Shown in pieces: positions 31,310 through 41,953 of a stretch of 42,741 nt of DNA (positions within the stretch are counted from its first letter, which is position 1; each line of letters begins with the position of its first letter). The position numbers and the translations under genes are program-made. The notes below the pieces were generated by a model. That model did not search any database. It was given only the letters and a program-made list of their open reading frames with translations, and was not told where the DNA came from. This DNA comes from Gracilaria domingensis (Eukaryota > Rhodophyta > Florideophyceae > Gracilariales > Gracilariaceae), in the NCBI GenBank assembly GCA_022539475.1, contig VCMS01000472.1, positions 16,103 to 58,843 of the forward strand. Direction: 5' to 3'.

Positions 31310-32225
31310 GCTCCGAGCATGTAACACATAACAACCTCTCGGAGCACCATTAATCACAGTACTTCAACCAGACATGCAAACACACGCAACCTTCTGGTTC
31401 AAGACCGATTTTCTGAACACCGGACATGCAACAAGTAGCAACCTTCCGGTTCAATATCACTTTCTTAACAGCTGGACATGCAAAACAGAGCAACCTTCCA
31501 GCTCAACAAATCTCTTCAAACAGCGGACATGCAAAATCACAGCAACCTTCCGCGAATAACACATAAGAGAATTGCGACACAAGCAACCTGGACATGGAAA
31601 ATGACAACCTTCCAGGCCCCGTCCATACAAAATGATGTCCTACACACTCAGGCATGAAACACTCAACCTCCTGAGTCAATTAGCTCTTTCATTCACACCG
31701 GAAATGCAAACACATAGCAAACTTCCAGTGACAACAAACTGAAACAAAGAGCGAAACAAACGTCACAAGTAATGAAACAAACACTCAGGCATGAAACACT
31801 CAACCTCCTGAATCGAACAGCTCTTCCATAACCCAGACATGCATACATGTAACAACCTTCTGGTAACATGAGAACAACATGGAGAGCAAAACACACATCA
31901 CAAGTCATCAATAATACACTCAGGCATGAAACACTCAACCTCCTGAGTCAAACAGCTCTTCCATACACACCGGACATGCAAACAAATAGCAACCTTCCGG
32001 TACAACATAATTGAAGCGAAGAGCACAGCACACATCCCGGGCATACATAACGACAACCTTCTGAGCCTGCGTAAGGAAGTCACGATAACAACGGACAAGT
32101 AACATCGCAACTTTCCAGAGTTGATACAAAGAAGAGCTCAGACATGTTCAACAACAAACACCCAGGAAGTGTCATAAACGAATCTCACACACATAGGCTC
32201 AGGCAGGAAACACTCCACCTCCTGA
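31310..32225 (-). ncRNA. Array of at least 13 covarying RNA hairpins in C2
   Basis: Each unit has an outer stem of 5-8 bp whose sequence differs from unit to unit, enclosing a loop of 17-21 nt. Read on the plus strand the loop begins CATG and ends CAACCT in most units; in element sense it begins AGGTTG and ends CATG. Outer stems (plus coordinates): 31310-31317/31338-31345, 31366-31372/31393-31399, 31419-31424/31445-31450, 31470-31476/31497-31503, 31523-31527/31549-31553, 31587-31592/31611-31616, 31646-31652/31670-31676, 31696-31702/31724-31730, 31783-31789/31807-31813, 31833-31837/31859-31863, 31918-31924/31942-31948, 31969-31974/31996-32001, 32199-32203/32221-32225. Inside, a 3-bp stem also covaries (TGC/GCA, TGA/TCA, TGT/ACA, GGA/TCC), leaving an AGGT/TG internal loop. 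Degenerate units lie near 32036, 32090 and 32135. The role is unknown; the pattern is that of a structured RNA, not of a gene. Confidence 0.8.
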
Positions 32226-33084
32226 ACTGTAGCGAGAATAACAACAACAAACTGCAAGCGATTGGGTGCATAAGGAACTAAGATTCCTGGTACCCTAGGG
32301 AGTCGGACCCCTGACCCCCGGAGACCCTCCGGGTAGGAAACGACTTTCTTCTGTCTACCTCCTCCTGCGTTCCAGGAGAAGGCGCGTCGCTCTCTACGAG
32401 ACGTCCAGAGGATGGTTAGTGACCAAAGATATGCCTTCACCAAGTTAAACCCTCTCTGGTCTCTTGCAAGAACTTGCGCGACCCTGATACTGCAGGTACT
32501 ATGACAAACCGAGGTACGCTTCCAGCAAGCAAACAATCAAGTTCACAAGCGGCCTGATCCTGAAAAGGAGGTCAGCCTACGACACGTCGCCTCCCCGCAC
32601 CACCGCAGCAGTACGGATCAAGAGCTCGTTTCAGTTTGTCTTCCCAACAGATCAAGAACCCAACACACAGTCAGGTCACACACAACAAAGGTGAACCACC
32701 CCTGTTAGATGCAGTACGTCACGGCACCCCGTCAACTTCAGCACTCGCGGTACTACCAGGTCTTCCGACCGACACCGTTATCTGCCCCGAAGGACCGGCG
32801 GGAGCCCGCTCGACAGCGCTTCCGAATTGGTTCAAGCCGCCAGACTAACGTCCCCGATTGCTCGGATCAACCGCTCGTCGCACCGAAACTCAAGTGATCA
32901 CCACAAATGTCGAGCACAAAGGCAGTGCCCGGACTTCAACGAAAAAACGAATGCTGAGCACAACACACAAGTGCACAGACTTCAACGACAACGGTACTCA
33001 ACCCCTCGGATCAGAACCCGCAAACACGACACGGGGATCCCAACAACGAAAACAGAGGCGAGAAACCAACAACAGCGGATAGCG
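32226..33084 (-). other. C2 leader, part downstream of A2 in element sense
   Basis: In minus orientation it follows the family B leader from the tagcg site at 33080-33084 down to about 32240, including the conserved segment with GGTGAAGGCATATCTT (reverse at about 32425-32447) and the CCGGAG-type hairpin near 32315-32335. Homology ends close to where gag would start in B; the hairpin array begins directly after. No gene is supported. Confidence 0.82.
33080..33084. repeat. Target-site duplication of A2 (left), tagcg
   Basis: Repeated at 39584-39588 after the 3' LTR. The family B leader carries the uninterrupted site on the opposite strand (cgatcgctatcc). Confidence 0.94.
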
Positions 33085-33812
33085 TGTTGATGTTTGGATG
33101 GTGTCGAGTGCCTGGCAGTCCTTGAATTTGTCTCCAAGTACCTGGAACACAAAGTTGCAGGGGAGCATGGGCACTTTTGGGCACCCTCGCGCGAAAAGCG
33201 CATATGCACCTCTCCGTAAACCCAACGTGATACTGCAATATGATTGGCTACTGCAAATGCGTATATGCAACGTAGTGTGGACAAGTGGACCTGGCTGTAT
33301 GGGGCAGGAGTGGCGGATGGCACAAGTGGTGCGCTGTGATTGGCTGAAGTGTGCTAGTGCTGGCCAGTTATGCAGTAGCTGAGAATGTGCGAATACAGGC
33401 TATACAGAGCGGTTTTTGCAATATGTGCGATTCTAGGCTAGTACGAAGGATTTTGGAGCGAATGTGCGATTCTGAGCTGCACGAGGGGGTTTGTTGCGCC
33501 AGATGGAAATTGTTGATTTTTTAGAGCGATTTTGGATCATGGAGTTGGCATTGGATTTGGCGCGGTTTGATTTAGTTGTTTTGAATTCGTATTGTGATTT
33601 GCGCGCGCTTTCGTTGTCAAGATGTACACTTTGACAGCGTGTGCTGTTATGTCTCATGCAGCGACGGCGGCAGTGCGCGGTTAGTACTAGTAGGTTGCGA
33701 TCGTCCCCGTTCACTAAACTCGGTCGAAGGTGGCCTACCCTCTTTATTTGTCTTACCTATCTTGTTCACATCTTTTTCCTTTCTACTTGTCTAACCTGCG
33801 TTCGTTAGTTTA
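33085..33812 (+). repeat. A2 5' LTR (728 bp)
   Basis: TGTTGATG...GTTAGTTTA. Contains the U3 block shared with families B and C, two ATTGGCT boxes, and GCGCATATGCAC, one base off the perfect palindrome present in its 3' LTR. Confidence 0.95.
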
Positions 33813-33826
33813 GGTTATGGGCCCAG
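33813..33826 (+). promoter_or_regulatory. A2 primer-binding site
   Basis: GGTTATGGGCCCAG directly after the LTR, half-tRNA initiator-Met type. Confidence 0.9.
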
Positions 33827-34525
33827 AGCGTCGACTCTTCGCAGACGTCACGCTCTTCTACTAATTTCTCGTTTGGATTCTACGAAGTTTTGTTTTCTTG
33901 CGACAGGTACGCGTTGCGAGCGAGCGAGCGAGCGAGCGAGCAGAAGGACCGCGCTGATTTCCCGCAAGCGACTAGCAGGGGCTAACTGGTGAACGCATAT
34001 CTTTGGCTACTAACCTCCCTGGGACGTCTCGTACGGATTGTAAAGCCCCTCGCTCTGAAGTACGCAGAGCAGGGTAGGTCAAGAAGAATTCGTGCCTCAC
34101 CTGGAGAGATTAACCAGGGACCAGAGGTTCGGACCTCTAGGGTAACCGGATATTAGATCCTGCCAGTGGACCCGCTGCTTCTTCTTCTTCTTCTTCTTGT
34201 TTCCGGGTTGAGTTCTGTCTCACCCGTGAGTATACTCCAGGCGTCGGGTACCCGAACTCCGCCTGTGATCGCGTACGGGACGCGTCCCGACGAGCGTTGT
34301 AGACCTGGTTACACGGTCTCCGCTGGCGCCCTCGCTGTTGAGTGTTGAGAATACTCCACTCCAGCCTTTACCCTCTTGTGTAACTGAAGCGTTGATTCCC
34401 TCTTTCCGCTTCTTTGTTTGTTTCTTTGAGCTTTGCTTTTCACTTCCGAGCTGGTTCTCTACTTTTCTTGGCTTGGTTACTACCTGGTTTGCCGATTCCG
34501 ACTGTGTTCCTCAGGCTCTTTTGTC
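33827..34525 (+). other. A2 untranslated leader
   Basis: Same layout as in A1: GCGA microsatellite (about 33916-33941), conserved hairpin segment (about 33985-34176), then a TTC tract two repeats longer than in A1 (about 34177-34199). No gene is supported. Confidence 0.78.
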
Positions 34526-37500
34526 ATGTCTGACTCCGAAAAGGAAACGGATACCAACTCTGGTGTGAAGATTCCTCGCTTCCATGGCAAGCGTGGTGAG
34601 GATGACGCACTCTGGAGGCATCGACTTCGTGCCGCCTGTCGCATCAAAGGTGTCTGGAATGTGGTTAACACAGATACTGAGCAGTCTATTTCAACTGAGA
34701 CGACCGCTACTGATGGTCAGGGATCCTCTGTTGATGCCATTCGCACGTTATCCAAACGCGAGAAGGCTTGCGGAATCATCATCTGTGCACTTGGTGATGC
34801 TCCTTTACGTGTGGTTATGGACGTGGATGACGATCCGGCAAAGATGATCAAGTTGCTGGATGCACGCTATGCTTCGAATCGCACGGTGTCTAGGATTGCT
34901 GTTCAGACCCAACTATTCCGTATGACATACAATGGGCAGAACATGTCCGAATACGTTGACCAATTCACGGCTCTGTTCTCGCAGTTGGATCGTATGGGCA
35001 AGGATGCTGCCATCCCCGAATCTCACAAAGCTCCAATGTTGTTGGCTTCTATTGATCCGCAGAGCTCACTGGAGTCCACGGCTGCAGCATTACGTACCAA
35101 GGAGATCTCTGAGTTAACGTGGGACTATGTTGCTACCACCCTCATTGATGAATACAATGCACGTCACATGACTACTGGTCGCAGTCGCAGCCGAAAGAAA
35201 GGAAAGGGAAGAGGTTCCAACAAGTCTCATGGTACCTCCTCTATCACACATCATCGAGATGGTAATGATTCGGATGATGTTTCTGGCACACATGCACTTG
35301 CAGCAGCCAGTGGCAGCGGGTATCACTGTGACTTTTGTGGTCGAGATGGACATACCAAAGATCGTTGCTTTGTAAACCCGGACAATCCTGACAACCATCT
35401 GCCTCAGAGCATACTCGACAAGTTGGCTTTGAAGGCGAAGGACAAGTCTGGAGGATCTAAAGCGTCAGCAAAGTCGTCTGGTAAGTCCTCCAAGATAGAG
35501 ATTGCAGGCATGTCATTTGAGAAAGCGACAGTCCTGCCACCTGCGCAACGAGAAATGGACACCTATGCAGACAGTGGAGCAACTTCTCATTACTTCCACT
35601 CTGCAGCTGCCTTCGTTCCAAGCTCATTGCACGATGTTGAGGAGCGACACATACGGTTGGCCGACAAGAGTACTGTGTCTGCGACGAAATGTGGAGATGT
35701 TATTCTGCCTTTTGACAATGTGAATCTAAGGTTGACTGATGCCCTACTCGTGCCTGACATGGAGTACAACCTAGTTTCTGTTGGGAGCCTTGCCGACAAG
35801 TCTATTGAGTCTCGGTTCCGTGCACGTGAAGTTCGCCTGATTCATGAAAATGGCTTGGTGGTCGGGTGCGGACAGCGCGATAAACGTTCTGGCCTGTATA
35901 CTTTGCCCGAACTGGTCATGCATTTCGGCGCGGAGCACGCATTACTCGCTGGTAAAGCCGATTTGCAGTGCATGTTGAAGGCATCATTATCGGAGTTGAC
36001 TCAACTATGGCACCGCCGACTGGCTCATATCAACCCGAGAGACCTTCAAATGGTGCACAAGCATGCCAGTGGTGTGCCACAGCTCACAGAAATGAGGGAG
36101 GTGTGTCACCCTTGTCGTCTTGGGAAAGCACACAAACTTCCATTTCCTGGAGTATTTACTCGTGAATCCGAGGTTGGTGACACTGTGCACTCCGACATAT
36201 TAGGTCCACTCACCCTGTCCTTCCCTGACCGATTCCAAGTATGCATCAGCATTTGTGGATGATCACTCGCGTTATGTGATCATAGGGTTCATGAAACACC
36301 GCAGTGAGATCAATGATGTGTATGACGGAGTGGCGCAGAAGCTCAAGCAGCTTGGAGGAGCTGTGGTGAAGAAGGTACACACTGACGATGCAAAGGAGTA
36401 CATCGCTCTGCAGGAGAATCCGGAGAATGCCTTCGACGATACATCGTTCTCTGCCCCATACACCCCGGAACATAACGCCATTGCCGAGCGCATCAACCGT
36501 ACCATGGAAGAAGCTGCTCGAGCTTTGCTCATTCAAGCAAATCTACCAGAGTGCTTGTGGCCTTTCGCACTCAAACATGTTCTATATGTGCGTAACCGTG
36601 TACCCCATTCCACTACTGGGAGTACGCCGTTCTTGTTATTGACTGGGAACAAACCAACGTTGAAGCACACTCGCGTGTTCGGTTGTTCTGCATTTGTGCT
36701 TAAGATGACTGGTGGAACCAAGTTCGAGTCTCGTGCACTTGAGGGGGTGTACTTGGAGACTCTTGAGCATGGTGTCTACGACATTCTTGTTGCTGGCGAT
36801 GATGGACTGCCGCGCATCATGCGTTCCCGTCATGTCACATTTGACGAAGATTCATTCCCCGGTGCAGAGTACTTGGAGGAGTACATGGAGGATGAAAGCG
36901 CATCTGATACCGACTTCACCGATTCAGAGTCTCACAGCACCGAGGATGTCTCCAGTACAGATCGGAATGTACTTGATGAGGTCTCTGTTGATGATATAAC
37001 TGATGCTGACGATCATTCTCCAGAAGAAAGTGCACCTGATGCAGAAGTCGTTGAAGCTGCACCAAGTGTCCAGTCAAATGATAGTGACTCTGGTGGTGAC
37101 GAGAGTGACGATGATGACTCCAGCGACTCAGATGTGGACGATGACACCGATCAGGTCCCTACTGTGCAGCAAGATGAGCCCGTACAGGAGGAGTCACGCT
37201 ACCCACAGCGCACTCGTCGTGCACCTCGCAGGTGGTTCATGGCTGGTTCCACAACCCCAGCTGGAGTCCAGGTCACCACGAGTGATGAACCAACACTCAA
37301 GGAAGCAATGTCCGCAACGCCTACGGAACAGAGCTTGTGGCGTGCTGCTATTGAGGAAGAGCTGGCATCTCTTGAGTCGAAGAAAACCTGAAAGGTTGAC
37401 CAGTCCCCAGCTCAGCAACCACTTCCCACACATATCATTCTCAAAGTTAAACGTAATGCGGATGGGTCTGTGGATCGCTTCAAGGCTCGAGTTGTCGCTG

Positions 37501-38861
37501 GTGGTAATCACCAAACCTTCGGGGAGAACTACATGGACACATATGCTCCAGTGGTTTCATTTAGTTTGGTGCGGTTCTTCCTCTACCTGACGCTGTGCTT
37601 GCAGATGTTTGTGGCACAAGTCGATGTGAAGACTGCCTTCCTCAATGGCGACCTCGAGGAGGATGTGTGGGTCATGTCACCGCGTGGTGTTCCTGGTCTT
37701 GGTTCACGGTGCTACAAGCTTCAGAAAGCCATGTATGGATTGAAGCAAGCCCATCTAGCATGGCATACCAAGTTCACACGTGATCTACACTCCATTGGTT
37801 TCCAAGAACTACCGAGTGCCCCATGCGTGTTTCGGAGGGCTAGCGAGCATAATGGATACTGCTATATCCTTGTGTACGTCGATGACTTGCTCATCTTCAC
37901 CCCCTCTGCCAAGGAACGATCTGGGATCTTGGAGGAGCTCAAGCGATTGTACGAGATTCGCGTTGAGAACAAAGTGACCCTCTACCTCGGTGTAGAGTTG
38001 ACATGGAGCATTAATGACGATGGTCGTGTCACTGGAGTGCACCTTGGTCAGACACTCTACATCGAAGGAATTCTGCGACGTTTCGGTCTGGACAACTCTA
38101 AGCCGGCTCGTAGTCCAATGGTGGAGTCATTCTTCTCGGGTCTCGTGGCCGAGGAAGACAAGTCACCCCGGGATGTGCAGCTGTACCAGCAGATGATCGG
38201 GTCTCTGCTGTACTTGGCACTGCGCACGCGCGTGGACATTCTGGCTCCGGTGCTCATCCTCGCTCGTTTCCAGAGCAACCCCACGGCATACTGTCACAGG
38301 GCCGCCAAACGAGTGTTGCGTTACCTGCAAGGAACTCGCAGACATGGCTTGAACTACAAGGCTGGATCCCTGGACATGCAAGCGTATGTGGACTCGGACT
38401 TCGCCGGTGACACCTGCGATCGCAAGTCCATGTCTGGTTACATGATCAAGTTCGGATCTGCGGTGGTGTTCTTCGGTGCCAAGAAGCATTCGTCTGTTGC
38501 TTTGTCTACTGCTGAGGCTGAGTACTACGCGTTAACCATGGCTGCTCAGGAGGTTGTGTGGATGAGGCGTGTACTCTCTGAGATTGGTCTGGATAGTTCC
38601 GGGGCTGTTCCTATGCACTCTGACAATCAGATTGCCATTGGCTGGAGTGCAGGTGAGCGGTGCCCATCTGGTCGTGCGAAGCATATTGATGTCAAGTTGC
38701 ACTTCATTAGGGAACTGGTAAAGGAGTCTGTCATTGTGGTGCTGTATGTCCCAAGTAAGTTGAATGACTCGGACATACTCACAAAGCCTCTAGGTCCTCT
38801 CGACGCCCAGGCCATTATGAAAAGGATTGGTCTTGGACAGGAACTCGAGGAGGAGTGTTGA
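34526..38861 (+). pseudogene. gag-pol: Family A gag-pol polyprotein, copy A2, one frameshift and one stop
   Basis: ATG at 34526 (MSDSEKETD). The first frame gives Gag, the zinc knuckle CDFCGRDGHTKDRC, protease DSGATSHYF, integrase LWHRRLAHI and HSDILGP. One extra C at 34234-relative position 36234-36237 (GATTCC versus GATTC in A1) shifts the frame inside the integrase core. The new frame continues with SDDAKEY-like and NAIAERINRT motifs, the acidic linker and the RT start. TGA at 37389-37391 (TGG in A1) stops it. The rest, 37392-38861, is open: RT with YVDDLLIF, RNase H with DSDFAGD, and the natural C-terminus EEEC, whose last codon and stop lie in the LTR. Where A1 has stops, A2 has sense codons and vice versa, so the lesions are private to each copy. 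Confidence 0.94.
38847..38855 (+). promoter_or_regulatory. A2 polypurine tract
   Basis: GAGGAGGAG directly before the 3' LTR, coding for the Glu run at the protein end, as in A1. Confidence 0.75.
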
Positions 38862-39583
38862 TGTTTGGATGGTGTCGAGTGCCTGGCAGTCCTTGAATTT
38901 GTCTCCAAGTACCTGGAACACAAAGTTGCAGGGAAGCATGGGCACTTTTGGGCACCCTCGCGCGAAAAGCGCATATGCGCCTCTCCGTAAACCCAACGTG
39001 ATACTGCAATATGATTGGCTACTGCAAATGCGTATATGCAACGTAGTGTGGACAAGTGGACCTGGCTGTATGGGGCAGGAGTGGCGGATGGCACAAGTGG
39101 TGCGCTGTGATTGGCTGAAGTGTGCTAGTGCTGGCCAGTTATGCAGTAGCTGAGAATGTGCGAATACAGGCTATACAGAGCGGTTTTTGCAACATGTGCG
39201 ATTCTAGGCTAGTACGAAGGATTTTGGAGCGAATGTGCGATTCTGAGCTGCGCGAGGGGGTTTGTTGCGCCAGATGGAAATTGTTGATTTTTTAGAGCGA
39301 TTTTGGATCATGGAGTTGGCATTGGATTTGGCGCGGTTTGATTTAGTTGTTTTGAATTCGTATTGTGATTTGCGCGCGCTTTCGTTGTCAAGGTGTACAC
39401 TTTGACAGCGTGTGCTGTTATGTCTCATGCAGCGACGGCGGCGGTGCGCGGTTAGTACTAGTAGGTTGCGATCGTCCCCGTTCACTAAACTCGGTCGAAG
39501 GTGGCCTACCCCCTTTATTTGTCTTACCTATCTTGTTCACATCTTTTTCCTTTCTACTTGTCTAACCTGCGTTCGTTACTTTA
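38856..39583 (+). repeat. A2 3' LTR (728 bp)
   Basis: TGTTGATG...GTTACTTTA, followed by the second tagcg copy at 39584-39588. It carries the perfect 12-bp palindrome GCGCATATGCGC near 38967. Confidence 0.95.
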
Positions 39584-39588
39584 TAGCG
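39584..39588. repeat. Target-site duplication of A2 (right), tagcg
   Basis: Second copy of the 5-bp duplication; the C2 leader continues after it. Confidence 0.94.
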
Positions 39589-39853
39589 ATCGACGAAAAC
39601 GAAAATGAACGAGAAGCCAAACAGAATCACGAAAGTAGAACAACGTCAAACCACTACCACCACAACGCCCTCAGGGAGGAACGCAAACCAAAAGGGAAAT
39701 ACAACACCACCAAACCAGTCAACGACAAGAAACACGACAGCTAACAACCATCGAAAACATCAACAACGGCGTTCAACAACACGGTCGGCGGTGAGGGAGA
39801 GCGGCGGAAAGGGAAACCTCAAGACGAACGACAAACGGCAGAGGTCAGCGGGG
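39589..39853 (-). other. C2 leader, part next to the primer site
   Basis: Minus-orientation counterpart of the first ~270 bp of the family B leader (compare 13299-13560), more diverged than the rest. A 86-codon frame on the plus strand is rich in Asn, Thr, Arg and Lys without a recognisable domain; I treat it as chance. Confidence 0.78.
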
Positions 39854-39867
39854 CTGGGCCCATAACC
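39854..39867 (-). promoter_or_regulatory. C2 primer-binding site
   Basis: In element sense GGTTATGGGCCCAG, perfect, directly after the 5' LTR. Identical to the sites of A and B. Confidence 0.9.
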
Positions 39868-40815
39868 TGTTAGAGGTTATAGCTGGAAAGGGAAGGTTGA
39901 GAGAAAGGATGGGGGGAATGAAAGGAAGTTCGCCAGCTCTGGCTCGGAATTTAATTGGAGGTGCTCGAGTCACAGCCTATATAGAACTACTTTGCGCAAC
40001 CATCGCAAACCTCCAACTCCAAGCAATACCTAAACCACTAGCTAGAGACACTCAATACTACCAATCATCTTCTAACATGACATGGTAACACTCCCACACT
40101 ATCATGGCAGCTTACAACAACAAAGCACAACAGTGCACAACAGTGCACAACAACTTACGTGCCTACACATAACCATGACCATGCACAGATTCACATAGTG
40201 CCAACACACTGTAATCCTTACACCACACCATAACAGTTACGTACAGGCTCACCAACAACAACTCACCACAAACTCACTTCAAGTCCTACGTCACTAACAA
40301 CACCACACTGTAATCCTCTTGACACCGCATCAACTCTTCACTATAGTGCCCAAGTTACACCAAGCTGTCCTACATGTCCACGTACATACGTGTGTACTCT
40401 GTGCATCATGTACAGTATGCCCAGTGTACTAGCTACACACGTGTACCCCGGACACAACCCATTAGCGCCACAACACTTGTACGAACCACAATGCATATGA
40501 CCATTTGCACTAGCCAATCAGAAGCCCGTTTCACGTTCACTTTGCGCAGACGCGCATATGCGCTTTTCCAACGGCACCCTCCAAAACAGCCCATGCTCCC
40601 CAGCACTTTTGGTTTTCAGTGACAGCACAGGCAGGGTCAACATTCAACACAGCATTCCAATGTAGCCGTAAACGTTCAACCCATACTGAGTATACCACAC
40701 AGCAACATAGTATACCAAACAGAACAAGATCAATCTCGGTTTCACATACCAAGGTACCATTCTAGACTCCACACATCTCAGCTGCTTGATGTCAGTGACA
40801 GCATGACTTCCAACA
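39868..40815 (-). repeat. C2 5' LTR (948 bp)
   Basis: Matches 29888-30830 apart from about ten small differences, including a 4-bp GGCA insertion near 40631. The family-C-specific 166-bp segment is 40650-40815. Right target copy tactt follows at 40816-40820. Confidence 0.9.
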
Positions 40816-41294
40816 TACTTGACTCAGTCAGCGTACACGAACAAGGTTTGGAACGATTTGGCATGCAGCTGTCGAAACCCGTTGACACTTCTATGGAGTA
40901 CGGTGTGGACTTGTCTGTTGACGAGGAAGTGCTCACGCATGTACCGTGTCGTCAGGCGATTGGCTGCCTCATGTATCTCTCTGTGGGAACTCGTCCAGAC
41001 ATCTCATATGCGGTGGCAAGCTGGCCAAGTATGTTGAGAAGCCGGGAAACACTCACTGGAAGGCGGTCAAGCGTGTTCTTCGCTACCTCAATGGCACTAC
41101 CACGTTCGGGTTGACGTATGGCTCCAGCACCGATTTGCAACTGCACGGCTATGTGGGCTCTGACTGGGCTGGCGATGTTGTCAACCGCAAGTCCACTAGT
41201 GGATACTTGTTTATGATGTGCGGTGGTGCTGTGTCGTGGTCATCTCGTCAACAGGAGGTAGTTGCTCTGTCGAGTGCAGAGGCTGAGTACGTGA
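40816..41294 (+). pseudogene. Family B pol, unit B3, part right of C2 (RT end and RNase H start)
   Basis: Resumes at YLTQSAYTNKV, the point interrupted at 29887, and runs through the RT connection into RNase H. One base is lost near 41016. The first RNase H catalytic Asp is replaced by Gly (YVGSDWAGD; Gly codon 41156-41158). At 41289-41294 the gene jumps into LTR sequence with six shared bases, ACGTGA. The RNase H C-terminus, polypurine tract and LTR start are deleted. Confidence 0.9.
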
Positions 41295-41953
41295 AACGGG
41301 CTTCTGATTGGCTACTGCAAATGGTCATATGCATTGTGGTTCGTACAAGTGTTGTGGTGCTAATGGGTTGTTTCCGGGTACACGTGTGTAGCTAGTACAC
41401 TGGGCTTACTGTACATGATGCACAGGGTACACACGTATGTACGTGGACATGTAGGACAGCTTGGTGTACTTGGGCACTATGGTGAAGAGTTGATGCGCTG
41501 TCAAGAGGTTTACACTGTGGTGTTGTTGATGACGTAGGACTTGGAGTGAGTTTGTGTGAAGTGTTGTAGGTGAGCTTGTACATAACTGTTATGGTGTGGT
41601 GTAGGGATTACAGTGTGTTGGCACTATGTGAATCTGTGCATGGTCATGGTTATGTGTAGGCACGTAAGTTGTTGTGCACTGTTGTGCAGTGTTGTGCTTT
41701 GTTGTTGTAAGCTGCCATGATAGTGTGGGAGTGTTACCATGTTATGTTAGGAGATGATTGGTAGTATTGAGTGTCTCTAGCTAGTGGTTTAGGTATTGCT
41801 TGGAGTTGGAGGTTTGCGATGGTTGCGCAAAGTAGTTCTATATAAGCGGTGACTCGAGCACCTCCAAGTAAATTCCGAGCCAGAGCTGGCGAACTTCCTT
41901 TCATTCCCCCCATCCTTTCTCTCAACTTCCCTTTCCAGCTATAACCTCCATCA
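41289..41953 (+). repeat. Truncated LTR4, 3' LTR of unit B3
   Basis: Lacks about the first 115 bp of the LTR. TATATAAG lies at 41839-41846; it ends CTCCATCA before a degraded primer site. Several features (TTGGTGTACTTGGGC, GAGTTGATGCG, a single GTGTGAAG) match the C2 LTR better than LTR2 or LTR3, so it comes from a different subfamily. Confidence 0.88.

Larger units (their letters stand above)
33085..39583 (+). mobile_element. Family A Ty1/copia retrotransposon, copy A2 (6,499 bp)
   Basis: Full-length second family A element, inserted in the C2 leader in the opposite orientation to C2 and flanked by tagcg. Its LTRs differ at about eight positions of 728 (about 1.1 percent by eye), so it looks older than A1. 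It has one frameshift and one stop codon in gag-pol, at positions where A1 is intact. Confidence 0.96.
29888..40815 (-). mobile_element. Family C non-autonomous LTR retrotransposon, copy C2 (4.4 kb without A2)
   Basis: Complete element in minus orientation: 5' LTR 39868-40815, primer-binding site 39854-39867, leader, hairpin-array region, 3' region, polypurine tract 30831-30843 and 3' LTR 29888-30830. A target duplication flanks it. Without A2 and its duplicated target (6,504 bp) it is about 4,424 bp, of which about 2.5 kb is internal. I find no Gag, protease, integrase, RT or RNase H motif in any frame of the internal region. Primer site, leader and LTR ends resemble family B, which is therefore the likely source of proteins acting in trans (inference). 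The LTRs differ by roughly 1 percent by eye, so it moved fairly recently despite lacking genes. Confidence 0.88.

Noticed and set aside
31693..32110. Cys-rich open frames on the minus strand across the hairpin array
   Set aside because: They merely translate the nucleotide repeats, shift frame between units, have no domain, and the sequence conservation follows base pairing rather than codons.
31310..32225. CRISPR-like or simple tandem repeat array
   Set aside because: The repeated part is a hairpin loop, stems differ between units, spacing is irregular (50-86 bp), and the setting is a eukaryotic retrotransposon without cas genes.
31310..32225. Hammerhead or other known self-cleaving ribozyme (retrozyme)
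   Set aside because: No CTGATGA...GAAA core is visible on either strand in these units, and the internal loop AGGT/TG does not match a ribozyme core I can recognise.
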